Assembly (NCBI GenBank): GCA_021442155.1
Contig: CM038221.1
Location: 30,657,906 to 30,721,905, forward strand
DNA: 64,000 nucleotides
Direction: 5' to 3'
From: Cymbidium sinense
Taxonomy: Eukaryota > Streptophyta > Magnoliopsida > Asparagales > Orchidaceae
Part shown: piece by piece, positions 1 to 13,069 of the stretch
How the letters are laid out: the number at the start of each line of letters is the position of its first letter
How positions within the stretch are numbered: position 1 is the first letter of the stretch
Program-made: the position numbers and the translations under genes
The notes under the pieces: model-generated
Database searches by the model: none
What the model saw: the letters and a program-made list of their open reading frames with translations, nothing else
Told to the model about the DNA's origin: nothing

Positions 1-1550
1 AGCGTTTGTCAAATGTAAATACCTAAAATTGACACCCATATTGCTAGGGATTATTATTGGAATGATTTGTCAAAATTTTTACAATTAGGGTTAATTATAT
101 TAATTTTTAAGCTAATAATTTCTTAATCCCTATTAATCCTATCATAATCCAGCCGCCCATCTACCCAATTAAAGTAGCTATCTCTAGTGGATGGTAATCA
201 GGTCGATGTTTCTAAATTGAAAGGCATTGACCCTCATTCATGATTCTGCTTTCATCTGCTCCTCTCTCTCAACTCTTCCTTACGACTCTCTCCTTGACTC
301 TCCCTTCTCATTCTAAGCTCTTAAGGTCGATCTCTTAGCGTCTGGTTGAGCCCTAGTCAAGCAGTGGAGATCAACCAAGCTCAAGCGACAACTCTCTCTT
401 CCTTTCCTTTGCAATCGAAAGTTCGGTTGTTTCATTTCAACCGTTATATTTTGCTATTTGGGTCTTTCACGGAGAAGATGAGATTTACCCTTATGTGTTC
501 TATGAGTTATCGATTGTGGGGTGATTGTGGTTCAACTGGGAGGCTCTCTGGTTGGAGTCTTGGAAAGGTGGCATTGTACTTTCTTGAAAGCATCAATTTT
601 TATCTTAGTTTGTTTTGATGCAATAAATTGGCTGGTTGTTAATCCTAGCCTTTCTTCCTCCTTAAATCCCTCAACCCTCAATTTCTCATTGCACCATTCA
701 AGGTTCCCCTTTTGTTGGTTGTTGTTAGTGAATGTTCATGGGGACTATTTTGTAGTATTTGCAAAGCTATTATTTGTGTTTCATTTGACTCTCCTGTGAT
801 ATATCCCTCTTATCTATATGTTGTTCCATCAGAGTTGTTTGAGTCTAGATCTTTGATTTCACGGTTTGGTGTGAGGTTGACATTTGATGTCATCAATTAT
901 TTACATGTTTTGCAAAGCTTGGTTGTCAAGGAGAACCGAATTAGTCGAGGTTAAATTTTGTTCAATGTGTCTTGGATTTTTTTGATTCAATGGCGATACT
1001 CCAAAGGATGCACTTTTGAATTCACTTTTTTAGTCCTAATTCTTATGGAATTCTAATGAATCCATCAAATCTTGCTTATAATGATGCCATGGATTGATAC
1101 TAATAACACTCAAAAGTTTTTTGTGCACTCTAATATTAGTAATTATCTAGCTAAACGGCTTGGAGTACAATCTCTGTCTTTGGTTAAGAAAACCGTAGGA
1201 TTTTTCATGCATGGATGCAATTACAAATTTGTTTTCTTCATATCTTCATTGCTACAACACAATCTTGTTGCTAATGAAGGAGAGGATGAAAGAAATGATT
1301 GGCTTTTACTTGCATACTTGCTTATTTATATCACTTGACATCTTATTATCAAGCAAATGAAACATGAAATTTCAAATTTGGAAATATGCTCATATGTGAT
1401 CTAGAGTTTATGTTACAGCTTGCTATTGAAATATTTCAAATGTTAAATTTAGGTGAAATGGTGATGAAACTGATACTATAGCATGGGGGTATCAGTTATA
1501 TTTTAATTTTAAGCACATGTGAATGTAAATTTGTTAAATTACTTTGTGCT
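1..1550. repeat. Repeat DNA sharing its start with 60,856-61,000
   Basis: The stretch beginning at position 20 (TACCTAAAATTGACACCCAT) recurs at 60,858 and stays alignable for roughly 130 bases. In both places it is followed by a pyrimidine-rich leader (240-330 here). This points to two copies of one dispersed repeat, perhaps the end of an LTR or the leader of a retroelement. Small reading frames at 346-618, 521-799 and 1,072-1,338 overlap one another, match no domain I know and have no gene-like composition, so I do not call them genes. Confidence 0.5.
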
Positions 1551-2012
1551 ATAAGTACCCATTCACATTTCTCCAATGTGGTGGGAAAACCTGTGATAAG
1601 TACCTGTACATGTTTCTCCAACATGGCAGGGAAACTTGATATAAGTACCTACACATGTTTCTCCAACATGGTAGGGAAATCTATGATATAAGTACCTACA
1701 CATGTTTCTCCAACATGGTAAGGAAATTTATGATATAAGCACCTACACATGTTTCTCCAACATGATGGAAACTTATAATCTACACATATTTCTCCAACAT
1801 GGTAGGGAAATTTGTGATAAGTACCTGTACATGTTTCTCCACCATGGCAGAGAAACTTAAATAATTCATATATTTCTCCAACATGACAGAAAACTTAATA
1901 AGTACCTACATATTTCTCCAACATGGTAAATTTGTGATATAATCAACATGTTTCTCCAACATGAGGAAAACTAGACCTACACATGTTTCTCAAACATGGT
2001 AGGGAAATTTGT
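1551..2012. repeat. Minisatellite, about 11 units of 40-48 bp, each with a small hairpin
   Basis: Eleven imperfect units follow each other, each built on ATAAGTACCTACACATG-TTTCTCC-AACATGGTAGGGAAA. Within the unit, CATGTT and AACATG are inverted around a short TCTCC-type loop. The pairing is kept in most copies although the outer bases vary. A shorter duplication follows at about 2,030-2,125 (CACGCCTTTCTTGG twice). Confidence 0.85.
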
Positions 2013-2179
2013 TGCTATGTCGTGCAACCCATCCACGCCTTTCTTGGCATGATGGCAAATAAATTTCTGACCGTGGTGTCTCATGACACCCACCATGCAC
2101 GCCTTTCTTGGTGTGGTGAAGCTTCCCCAAAGACATATATAGGGATGATGCTAAGGCCAAAAATTTTGATAAATAAAAT

Positions 2180-3130
2180 GTGAAATGTCTAAGTGTTTGA
2201 AGAAGGAAGGTACATGCATATGATTATTCATGTTTAGCTCATTCATCATACTATATGATAATTACAATATGCTTACCTATGCTTAGCTTAGTTGTTACCT
2301 GAATCTTCATAGCATATGATAATTACTTATTTAATGTTCAAATTCACTTTGCCTAAGTGGTGATTATGCCATATGAATGGGTGAGAAATGAAAATGTGAC
2401 ACTCAATGCATGGAAAGATACAAGTGCATGTCATATGTCATTTAGGAAACAAATGGAGCTTCATGCTAAAATGCTTAAGAAATGATTAATATTCAAAGTG
2501 TTATCTCATTCTATTCAATTTGAATGTCTTTAATATGCAAGTTAAATGAAATCTATGATTTTATGAAGTAATGTTCTTTTTGCTTAACCATTTGATTCAT
2601 GCAAATACTTGAAAGAATCAAATTCATACTCTACAAAATGCATGCTTGATTTGTTAAAGAACATATACATGCTTGATCTAGGATAAGTGATTGAAAGAAC
2701 CAAGCCTATATCATCTAGAACAGACAATCACTTAGTTTGCAATGTGCTTTCACATTTTTATAGAACATACTCTCACTTGATACATGCAAGTACATGAAAG
2801 ATTCAATGCATATCTTACAAATAAATCTATACTTGACTCATGACAAATAGTTGGAGTCAACTTTATAGTCTTATAAACACCTCTACTTGATCTATGATAA
2901 ACACTTGAAATGGTCAAATTCATATTTAACAGAACAAATCTATATCTGATTTATAATGTTAGGTATCAAAGCCTATGCTTATATTTGACATCTATGCCAT
3001 GTCAAACATCAAAACTTCAACTTAGACATTCATATGTCCATACAATATTTTAAAAGAACAGATACTTGTATGCATGTTGAAGTATTCAATAGCTTAAATG
3101 CATAAATAGACATATGCAATCAAATGAAAT
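2180..3130. repeat. AT-rich DNA with degenerate ~65-bp repeats
   Basis: From about 2,580 to 2,960 a phrase resembling 'ACTTGAT..ATGATAAACACTTGAAAGAATCAAATTCATAT..ACAGAAC' recurs four to five times with heavy divergence. Nothing in it reads as coding. It may be part of the same repeat as the neighbouring minisatellite. Confidence 0.45.
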
Positions 3131-3149
3131 GAAAGAACATATCTACATA

Positions 3150-3690
3150 TCGGTTTGGTCTTGAGTCCGGTTAACAAAAAATCTAAAATCTAATGATGCT
3201 ATTGTAAATCTTATAAGCTAATTCTATCATAAAATGTAAAAGATAAATTTATCGGCATCATTGTTAATGCATCTTTTCAAGTTCAAGATCTCAAGAAGAA
3301 AATCTTAAACCCGATCTTTTATGTACAATCTAGAGTTGACAAGATTTGGAGAATGATAGATCTTGAAATAATTAATCTAAATCTGATCCTCTGCAAGAAT
3401 ATAGTCAGATTGGATCTATCTTCCGGGTCTGAAGTCCTGGTTAACAAAACCTAAAAATGTGATATTATAAGAATTTCAAATGAATAATATCTGAGAAGTT
3501 AATTCTGTCATGTAATACAAAATATGAATCAACTGACATAGCTTCTGAAATTCAAACCCTCAAGAAGAAAAGTTCCAAACCCGATCCTCTATATTCAAGC
3601 TAGAGTGGATAAGGTTTTGAAGGATTATACTTCTTGAGATAATAAATTTAGACCCGATCCTTTGTAGAAAATCGGACAGAGTAGACAAGG
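3150..3690. repeat. Tandem duplication of ~270 bp
   Basis: The block starting 'CGGTTTGGTCTTGAGTCCGGTTAAC' at 3,151 is repeated from about 3,420 ('CTTCCGGGTCTGAAGTCCTGGTTAAC'). Both halves share 'CAAGAAGAAAA..AAACCCGATC' and 'ATAATTAATCTAAATCTGATCCT'-like tails. The copies are clearly diverged. No coding content is visible. Confidence 0.6.
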
Positions 3691-3699
3691 TATCAATTG

Positions 3700-4680
3700 A
3701 TATTAGCTCTATGATCGAGAAGGATAATTATAATTAAAATTTTAATGATAAATGATCATATATTTAAATCTAAATCAATCATGAAATGATCAAAATTCAA
3801 ATAAAATAACAAATATAAATAAAAAATGAAATTAATTATTTAAATTAAAATTTTAAAAAAAATCAATCCACCGCTCTGCAACTGTTTGTCTTGGGGTGAC
3901 AAATTAAGAAAATTTTTGCTCACAAAGAGCCAATGTCAAATCAAATGCATAACTAACTTCACACTCAAATATTTCTAAAGCTCATAAGGACATGGTCCGT
4001 GTCCTCTATCCGCATGATTTTACCATGATATGGCACCACATAAATGGCAATTACACACTGAGCTCATGGGTGTGGTTGATGATATGGCACCACTAAATTA
4101 TGATCACGGCCACAGCCAATATGTTCCCCAATGGCTTTGCTCTTTGAGCTGTGAAATGTAGAATGTATTTAGTTGGGCAAAAAGCCCTATGTTAAAGGTT
4201 GACTTATATCTCCCCTTAGACAAACTCCACCCAGTCTACAAGGACACCTTGTACGACGTAACACATGTGTTGCTAACAAGGATCCTTCATTGGTCGACTA
4301 CCTCTCCACTGAAGCGGACCGAAATTAGGATGACGGAACCATGGGATCTAGATCGGGCGCATCATCGTTCCCCCCACAAAAGTTTTAAATTAAAATAATA
4401 AATTTAATAAGTTCTAAACTCCACTCACTACAATTATATACTCATTCTTTAACGATTCATTGACTAGCCTTAATTGAAAGTGCTCTCTCAATATTGGGAG
4501 GGGTAATTAACTATAGGGGCTTGCGCCTATAGGAAACACGAACATAAAAAAGTTCTCACCAAATGAGAATGAAATCTCAGTGTTTTATCTACTATTCATC
4601 TACCTTAAAATTATCACCGACACTTAAACAACTCTTTTGTTTTCCAAAAGAGGTCGGTGGTGAATTTTTGGATCCCACAC
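3700..4680. other. Non-coding, no recognised feature
   Basis: Mostly AT-rich. A ~60-bp phrase with GATATGGCACCAC occurs twice (about 4,028 and 4,082). The stretch at 4,441-4,680 partly resembles 8,221-8,330 (both contain TTAACTATRGGGGCTTG followed by a CCTATAG box), so repeat-derived sequence starts here. I see no gene. Confidence 0.4.
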
Positions 4681-7600
4681 CTAAGTCTAATTAAGGAAAT
4701 TAAAACTCCTTTCATAAGTGTGAAAGGGTGTTTTAAAAGTACTTAAGCTAAACTCCTTAGCTTAATTTACTTTAAATTGTGAGTCAAATTGCATTAAGCC
4801 TTTCTATTACTAGGTGCATTGCAAATTTAAATACCTTGTGGATTTTATGTCATCTCATTGACTTATAATTACTTAGTTAATTTTTTTAAGGTGGTGTAGG
4901 TAAGGGTTAATTAAGCCACTTAATTCATACCTTAACCTAGTTAACACTTAAAAATGGATTTAATTATCTAAAAATTAAACAAAAATACAAAACACATGTG
5001 GAAATGTGCTAGATATAACAAACTCATCTCACCTTTTCAAAATTAAACCAAACTTCAAACTAAACAAAAATCATTTTGAAATTCACTTTGATTTATTCTA
5101 AATTTTCTTATTTCTTAAGGAATATATTTAGGATTTAAGTAAAGTGAGTTTGTTTATATGATTGCATTGCTTTAGATCTTTCCCAACATGTTAAATTGTA
5201 TTCCATATGATTCATGCATTCATGAGTTCATGTTTCCAAATTTTAAAATGAAAATTGTTTACTTTATGTCAAATGTGCATGTGTTGGCTAAAGTAAAATA
5301 TGAGTGGCTATTATCACTACTAAATCCAAAGTATTTTCAAAACCTATAAATGAAACATCAAATCTGAAAGTGTGTTATTCTTATACTTTAATTATAAGCT
5401 TGCATGTGATGGATTATAAAAGCATGTTTGGTGTAACCTTTCCTTTCTTTCTTATGTTAGCATAATTTTGAATAGCAGTTGGTAAGATGTAGGGTTCATT
5501 TGAAAAGAACCCAACACTTACTTAATTTCAAACCCTATTCATCCCTATGCTCTCACTTAAGAAGGATTGCCTATACTTGCATGAATAAATTACATAAACA
5601 AAAATGAAACCATTAAACAATTTTTGCATATTCCTTTCCCATTTCATTTCATTTATATGTATGTAAGTACTTAAGAAAAGTGGTATATTAGTCTGGACAA
5701 CCATGAGATTGCAAGGCTTTAAGTAGTCCTAAATAGGTCTTGTACCTTACACCTCTGGTTAACAATGGTGTTGTACTCACTTATGCTTTTCTTACTTTCG
5801 TGCATGTATATGAAATTTTGGATAGGGAAAACCTTTTCAACTTAAGAAAAATCATGCACATTCAACTTTTAAATTTTCTTAAATGGATTACTTAGCATGC
5901 ATCATAAAGTGTATTAACTATTCTCATTTGCATGTATAGATATTCTTAGGGTTCATCCATATGCATGTTATATATGTTGGGAAAGAATTGAAGTAATGTG
6001 TGTTATGTGAATTTTGATTCATTTTATTTAATCTTAAAATGCATTTCTTTTTGAATATGTTTGTTTAGAGTTTGTCTAAACTTAGGATTGATGAAAAGAT
6101 GTAATCAAAATATTCACCTAAATGAAATTAAAATATGAACTTATCCTAGAAATTACTTAAAGATTAAGGAAGGAAAGAGAAGTTCTCTTTTCTTTCCCAC
6201 TCTTCATAACTTAGTAATTAATTGTAGGTTTCACTCAAACTAAATTAAAACATGAAATAAAAAAATAATCCAAAACACTTAAACAACTTAAATGAAACCC
6301 TCCTCTAAGTTGAGCATTCTCTTCACACTTATAAAACTTGAACCTAAAGTCTTAAGCTAAGCATACCACATAAACCTTCAAAGCACACACATTAGCCTAA
6401 GTCACCACTTCTAGCTTTAGGTTAGGTCGGTGCATGGTTTGATGTTATGTTTTATTTTGTGATGAATGTTTTAGACTGGAAGTTAAAGTGTATGCTCGTA
6501 TAATGAATGGTAGGATGTGCTTAATCTAACTATTCTTTTCTGCAAGGGATTGTGCTAAAGGGGTGCTATCATAAATAAAAATATAAATGCTTCTTGCTTG
6601 TAGGTGCTTATACCCCTTTGCATAATCTATAGGCTAGGTAGATTTAGTCACTCATGTGTGGGGTGATAAGTCCAATACACATACTTGGGATTTGTGTGGT
6701 GTGATTTAACTAACCCTCATTTTGTAGGTGTTAGCTAGATTTTCCTTTTCCTCTTTATATATTTAGGATTTTGGAATGATTTGTTATGGGAGATTAGGAT
6801 GAACATTGGTCATAAGATTCTATCTTATGCACCATGTAAAGCCTTGGAGAATCCACCATCCAACTATCCAAAGGAAGATCCAAAGAAGAAAAGAAGAACA
6901 TAAAAGAAAGAAAGAAAGAAGAAAGAATAAAGAAGAACAAAGCTTAAAGACCCCCATAACAATGAATTCCTTTACTTAAATTATAATTCAATTCAATTGT
7001 AACCCGGGTTGTATAAGGGTTAAGCTCAGCTACCCAATTTAATATTTTCGGGTTTGTGTGATGGTGCCCGACCACAAACGGCCATTTATTTTTTTTGTGA
7101 TTAGCTTTATAAATTATTTGATGATTTGTTTAGCTTTTGCATTAAGTGGCATGCTTTTTCTATTTTTTTCCTTGCTTTATGTATGACCTGGATGTGGATT
7201 AGGCTCTTTTAGAAAAACTAAATCTTTTATCCAACTTAACAATTCAAATTAAAACTAAATAACTCATAATCTCACCTAAAGTTTAGGATTAAAATCAAGA
7301 TAAAAGAACTAGCAACCCCTTAGCTGGATGAGCATTTCTTTATAATATCACGCACAAATGAATCTTATTTAACTCTTGATTGGAGGGCTTCCACCTTTGC
7401 CAAAGAATTCGGCTTGACCTTTGAGGGTCATGGTGGAAACTCACCTCCTACCTTCTTGCTGATTTTGGCCAATAATCTTCTTTCTCGTGCATTAGTCATA
7501 AAAATCCTATTAGCCTGAGTCAAAATGATTGTCTAAAAATGAAATGAAATAAAATAAAATTTGAAATGCATTAGATTTATGTCATTTAAAGCATGTCCCT

Positions 7601-8520
7601 TTACATAATCTAGTCTCTTTAGGGAGTGAGTTTAAGGACTTAGTCTCTTTCTAAATAAAAATGGTCTAGCTATCTTGTATAAGCATAAATACTTGCCAAC
7701 ATGTATTTAAAATAGTAGGATGAGTTAATTGGCTGCCACCCCCAAGCAATTATAAGTCCAAGCTGTCGGGTGATTTGTTCTCTCTTGTGGAGGCAAACCA
7801 ATTACCCACTTTCACCTTAAATTTAGGTTGTGCTTCTGTCCCTCGTCGAAGCTCCCTAGATTTAGGTTCTGAGGTTGCTTCTCTCCTTTGTGAGCCATAA
7901 GCATAATTTATCACCTCCTAGGAATTTTCTTAATCTTGTGTTAAGGAATCTTAAGTCCTAAAATTCTAATGAAAAATGCAACTCAAACAAACTAAACTAA
8001 TTTTCAAAATATAAAGCCCAACTATTGGATAGTTTCAGATGCTCGTTAGGTCTCCTAGCATCGTGAGCATCTCCTACTTATCTTCTATTTTGGATTCGAT
8101 AATAACTCTCTCTTTTGATCAATCCCATTTGATCTTTAAATATAAACTAATCGATTGACAGTCCTTCCTTATTAAAATCTTCAAAGACAACGATCATTTA
8201 CCTTAATCGAGAGTTTTCCTAACGAATCCCCATTCCTTAGGATTAAATTAACTATGGGGGCTTGCCCCTATAGAGAACTTAACAAACTTGATTTAAAATA
8301 AACCCTGCTTTACTTTTCCATGTAAAGTAGGGGAAGAATCTCTAGTACATATGCAAACCCATCATCCTTAGGAGTCCTTATTGAGGTGATTGGTTCCATT
8401 AAAGGGTAGTGACTTCTGTCTTTCGAGATAGTACACTAATTTCTTGATGGCATATTCGATCACCTGAATAAGTATATCTATGGATTTATTTGGCGTCTTA
8501 CCAAGATAAATTTTTGTAAG
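4681..8520 (+). mobile_element. 3.8-kb direct repeat, left copy (possible LTR)
   Basis: This block is colinear with 20,255-24,035 and in the same orientation. Anchors seen in both: GGTGGCTATTATCACTA near 5,310 and 20,877; a CCGGG..TATAAGGG box at 7,003-7,020 and 22,624-22,639; an 'AACCCTGCTTTA..CCATGTAAAG' box near 8,310 and 23,838; and a shared end 'GATCAC.T.AATAAGTAT'. Equal length, same orientation and a TATA-like box inside fit a pair of long LTRs, but I cannot find terminal TG/CA or a convincing primer-binding site. The alternative is two independent insertions of one family. Divergence is high, so the pair is old. Confidence 0.6.
7003..7052 (+). promoter_or_regulatory. Conserved TATA-like box within the direct repeat
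   Basis: CCGGGTTGTATAAGGGTTAAGCTCAGCTACCCA-like sequence is strongly conserved with 22,624-22,660 (CCGGGTTATATAAGGGTATGGCTCGGCTACCCA) while the flanks have drifted. A TATAAG core followed by a conserved block is what an LTR promoter would look like. This is an inference from conservation only. Confidence 0.4.
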
Positions 8521-8589
8521 GGTCTCCTCTTTCTTTTCTCCCAACAGATTTGAAAGGCGACTCCCTTATAAGAATTTTTCAACCAATAG

Positions 8590-11563
8590 CCATATGGACC
8601 GCTAATACGGTGCGTGCTTTCCATGTAGCATGATGGAATTCATCACTTAAGTTATGACATCCCAATGCCGCATCGGCGCTATGAGCTTTCCTCATCAAAA
8701 GATAGTCGATTAAGCTGGTTCTTAAGGGATAAATCAGAGGATCCTATTGGGCTTTATTATGGTCGTCCATCCAAAATGCATGGATGGATCATCCATGATC
8801 CATCATTAAGTTTTCCTGTGTGAGAGAGCATCAGTCTACTCTTTAGGGCAAGATCCAAGCTCGATTGAGCTCAGATTGAACTCAAACTTAACCCACAACA
8901 TCAAGAAGTAAGGGGATGAAGATATAATGGTCAAAATTCTCATGAGGTGAAACTTTCTTTCAAAAAGGACCAAGAAAAATCTACCCTAAGCTCAATTTTG
9001 AATAGAACTTCATCAAAGGGTATCACCGGCGCTCCCAACCATCGAGGTAGCTTCGTCTAGGGGAGATGAAGCCCTGTTGAAGGTTTGAGGGTTGAGGTTG
9101 AGTAAATTCTTCTATTGACTAAGATGGGCTTCAATTGTGTTCGGCCTTGGTCTAGCTCCCACCTTCCTTGCCTTTGAAGCTTGGAAGAAGCTTCGGATGA
9201 GTTCGATTAGGCACTATAAGGATGCTTGAATGAGTAATTGGATTGGAATTAGGTGTTGGCTAAGTTGGAATTTTCCTTAGCCTCCCCTATTTTCTGTTTG
9301 AAGGAATCCAAAAATGGAGAATGTCAATGGCTTGGGGATTGCTTAAGGGAACTTAGGGAGTTTTCTTTAGGTCTCTCTCAGTCAATCGAGTATGAGTCCA
9401 TTGGATTCAAGTGAAATTAGGGGGAGTATATCTCCCCATAGGTGGATCGAACGGTCGAGCATAGAGATGTCATTTTGATCAAATTCACCACATTCAATGG
9501 GTTGTTCTGGCTATTTGAACTTGCATATGGTTCATTTTTGGCAGAGTGGGGTATTGGAGAGGTTGCCATGTGCAAAACAAGGTGGAAGAATGATTCCCAT
9601 GTGCTTGAAATGAGAGGAGAGGTTGATTTTTCCATTGGGTTGGGTTTGGCTGACCCAAACCCATTGGGTTATGTGCACCATGCTCACTAGTGTCCACTTC
9701 ATTCACTAAGAGAGTGACAAGTGGCTATGAAGAGGATTTGACCAAATTCCAAGTGAATTTGGCCAAGAATTACCCTTTGACCTAGGGGTAAAATGGTCAT
9801 TTAGCTTGGATTTCAATTTGAGTATGTTTGGTATGATTGAAAAATGGTTTGGACCAAGTTTCAATGAATTTGGAATGGATTTGATGTGATTTGGCTCATG
9901 TTGACCTATTTAGGTCAAAATGGGTCAACTTGGGTCAACTTGACCAATTGGTCAAATTAGGTCAAACTAAGGGTTGGGTCAACTTCATATGACCATTTGA
10001 AATGTTTTGGCATCATTGGTTTGGTTCAATTTTATGTATTTGGATTTGGTTCATTTGATTTCATTTAGGTCAAATGGGTCAAGTTGACCTATTTAACCTA
10101 TTTGGGTTAGGTCATGGGTTGGTTTAGGTTTCATTGGTCATATGAAATGTATTGGAATCTTTATTTCCAATCAATTTTGGTTTAATTTAATTTTGGCTCA
10201 ATTTGACCTTTTCGATCAATTGGGCTAGGTTGGGTCTAGTTAGCTAATTGAGGCTTTTGTCAAGTTCAACAAGTGATTTGAAATGAACTTGACCCATTGG
10301 TTTCAATCAATTTGGCTTAGATCAAATTTTGACATATTTTGACTTCTTAAGTCAAGTTGGGTCAACTTGGGTCAAGTGGCCAATTGGGCTAGGTTATGCT
10401 CAAATGATGACTTGGTCAAGTTCAAACATTGATCATGAATGAGTTTTGATTAATGGTTTCAATTAATTTGGCATATGTTGAATTTTGGATAGTTTAGGTT
10501 TCATTTTGGCTAAGTTTTGGCTTAGTCTACCCTTATATTTGACTTAATTTGACCCAATTTGAGTGATTGATCATCTCATGATGATTGTTGCTCACAATGT
10601 GAGGCTTAGTTGGGCTTAGTTCAATTCATTTTGGGTAAGATTAGAATTTGGCTCAAAAGGGGTACTTTAGGTCACTTTGGGTCAAGTGAGTCTAAGTGGG
10701 TCATTGGACTTGATCAAGGCTTGAATCAAATTTGATTGAACTCACATATGGACTTATGATTGAAATATAAATCCATTTGCAAGTGGTTTGGAGTCAAATG
10801 GGTTTTGATTCATTTGAAAATTTCAAGTTCAAAGGGTGAACATGAGTTTGATTTGGGTTTGATTTTTTGAATTTAGTTTTGGTTTGATGATTGAAGTTGT
10901 TATTTATATTTGGATTCATGATTGAAAGATTCATTGAATCATGAAGAAAAATCAAGGGTTTCTTAATTTGAATTTGATTTGGCCAAGTTCAAGATTTGAC
11001 TTGAAAGGCTTTGGTTGAATTTAGATTTGATTTTTGAATTGATTTTGGATATTTGAATTTATATTTTATTTATATTTTTGAATATAAATGAGAATATAAA
11101 TGGGTTATGAGAAAACTTCCTAAATTTGATTTGATTTGGATTAGATTTAGGCCAAGTCCATAAGATAGAATCAAAATGACACAGGAAAGATTTTTGGAAT
11201 TTCAATCATAAGCTTCAATCATTTGGAATTAATTTGAGTCTGAGAAAATCAATTAAGTTGGGATTGAGTTAAGTTTTGATGTTGATTTGATTTGGAGTTT
11301 AGAGTTGGTTTATACTGATTTGGAATTTAACTTGAAGGAAGGAAGTGAGGAGTTGGTTCAAGCCATAGGGTAGGCAAAATTTTTGTAGCACCCCTAAGGC
11401 ATGACCTATTCCTATGGCTAACTCTTCTAAGTCTCTAGGGATAGGTTGAGTGTTCACCTAATCACTAGAAGTGTCTTAAGACTAAGAAAACTCTTAGTGT
11501 ATAAGAGAAGTCCTATGCCTAAGATGGAGGGGTTGAGAGCTCATTCTAAAAATGAGGTCAACA
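8590..11563 (-). mobile_element. LTR-like unit, full minus-strand copy (~3 kb)
   Basis: Reverse-complementing this block aligns it with 16,625-19,670 from end to end. It ends on the plus strand with TGAGGTCAACA, the exact reverse complement of TGTTGACCTCA that opens the plus copy, so the TG terminus of the repeat is visible. The block is rich in GGTCAA and GGTTTGG-type words and strongly G+T over C on this strand. Small frames inside (9,442-9,690 plus; 9,417-9,635 minus) overlap on opposite strands and are unlikely to be genes. Confidence 0.65.
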
Positions 11564-12982
11564 ATCATGATATGAGGCTTGGATGGACTTGGTTCAATCC
11601 AATTTGGGTTGAATTAGAACTTGACTCAGAAAGATCCTTTAGGCTACTTCAGGTTAAGTGGACCTAAATGGGTCAATTGGTTTGGTTTTGGCTTGATTCA
11701 AGTTTAGTTGAACTTATATATGAGCCTACAATTGAAATATAAATCCAACTACAATCAATTTGGAGTCCAATGGATTTTGGCTCATTTGAAGTTTTCAATC
11801 TAAAAGGGCTAACTTGGGCTTGACTTGGTTTAACTTAAGTTTGGTTTGATAATTGTAGGTTTTATTTATATTTGGGTAAATGATTGAAGGAATAATTGAT
11901 TCAAGAGAAAATCTATTAATTTTGGTTTGATTTGGATAGGATTTAGCCAAGTTCAGGGAAATGGTTAAAAAGGTTTGAATTGGATTTTGGTTTGATTTTG
12001 GACTTGATTTTGGTCATGTGAATTTATATTTTACTTATATTTGGGAATATAAATGAAGATATAAATGACTCATGAGAAAATCACTTGAGTTTAAAGTGAT
12101 ATGGAAGTAAATTTGACCAAGCTTAAGGATGTAGGTCAAAAGGGCTAAGAAGAAAACTAATTTAGTTTGATTTATTTTTTATCATTGGAGGGTGGGTTTC
12201 ATTTATATTTATGAATATAAATAAAGGAGTGATTGGTTTATAAAAAACTGGTTTATTTTGGGTTGATTTATATGAGATTTGGCTAAGTTCATGGAGGTAG
12301 GTCCATATGGCTTAAGAAGGTTTGAATGGATTTGGATTTAGTTTGATTTAGTTTTGGCGATTTGAGTTTATATCTCATTTATATTTGTGAATATAAATGA
12401 AGATATAAATGATCCATGAAGAGATCAATCAAATTTGGGTTGAATTGGGTGGAGATTTGGCTAAGTTTATGGAATTCAACCATAAGGCTTTAAAGGGGGA
12501 TTTTGATTTGGGTTTTAATATGGGTTCTAATCATTTGGTTTGGAATTTGGATTTGGATTTGGTAAATGATTGGGGGATTGCATTGATATTAGAGAAAGTC
12601 AATTGAATTTAGATTGATTTGAATTTCGCTAAGGCTAAGTTCATAAGATGAAATCAAAGGGCTTAAGAAGAATTTTGTTTTTGTATTTGATTATGGGTTT
12701 CAATCATTTGGTTTGGAATTTGGATTTGGATTTGGTATTTAAGTTAAATTTGAGATTTGATTTGAGAAGATAAGCATAAGTTGGGTTTAGGCCATAGGAT
12801 GGGCAAGTCTCCCTAAATCTTTAAGGTGCACCCAACCCCATGGCTAACCCTAAGTCTCTCAGGCTTGGTTAAGTGTTCACCTAATCACTATAAGTGTCTT
12901 GGGGACTAAGCTCTTAGTGTCTATAAGAGTCCTAGATCAATGATGAGGAAATTGAGAACTCACCCTAAAATTGAGGTCAAGA
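11564..12982 (-). mobile_element. LTR-like unit, partial minus-strand copy (~1.4 kb)
   Basis: This stretch repeats the TG-end half of the preceding unit. The block with 'GTTCACCTAATCACTA.AAGTGTCTT' occurs at about 11,450 and again at 12,875, and 'TTGAAATATAAATCCA' occurs at 10,761 and 11,731. It ends near TTGAGGTCAAGACC, a degenerate version of the TGTTGACCTCA terminus. The rest of the unit is missing, so it looks like a truncated copy or the product of one copy inserting into another. Confidence 0.6.
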
Positions 12983-13069
12983 CCAAGATGATTCAAGCTC
13001 ACAATAAATTGGTACGTCCTAGAGCTTTTCAAGTATGAGAGATTATTTTTCTTCTAAGGAGACCGATTG

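Noticed and set aside
346..1338. Series of plus-strand frames of 80-92 residues
   Set aside because: They overlap in different frames, match no domain, and lie within a block that recurs as repeat DNA at the other end of the window.
1551..2012. CRISPR-like array
   Set aside because: Repeats vary in sequence and spacing, there are no unique spacers, and the context is a plant genome.
8485..8510. TTGGCGTCTTACCAAG as a primer-binding site after the left direct repeat
   Set aside because: It loosely recalls the TGGCGCCGTTGCC type, but the right copy has a similar stretch at its own end and the match is too poor to call.
9417..9706. Overlapping frames on both strands in the minus LTR-like unit
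   Set aside because: Both strands are open over the same bases, a composition effect. The partner arm does not keep the frames.
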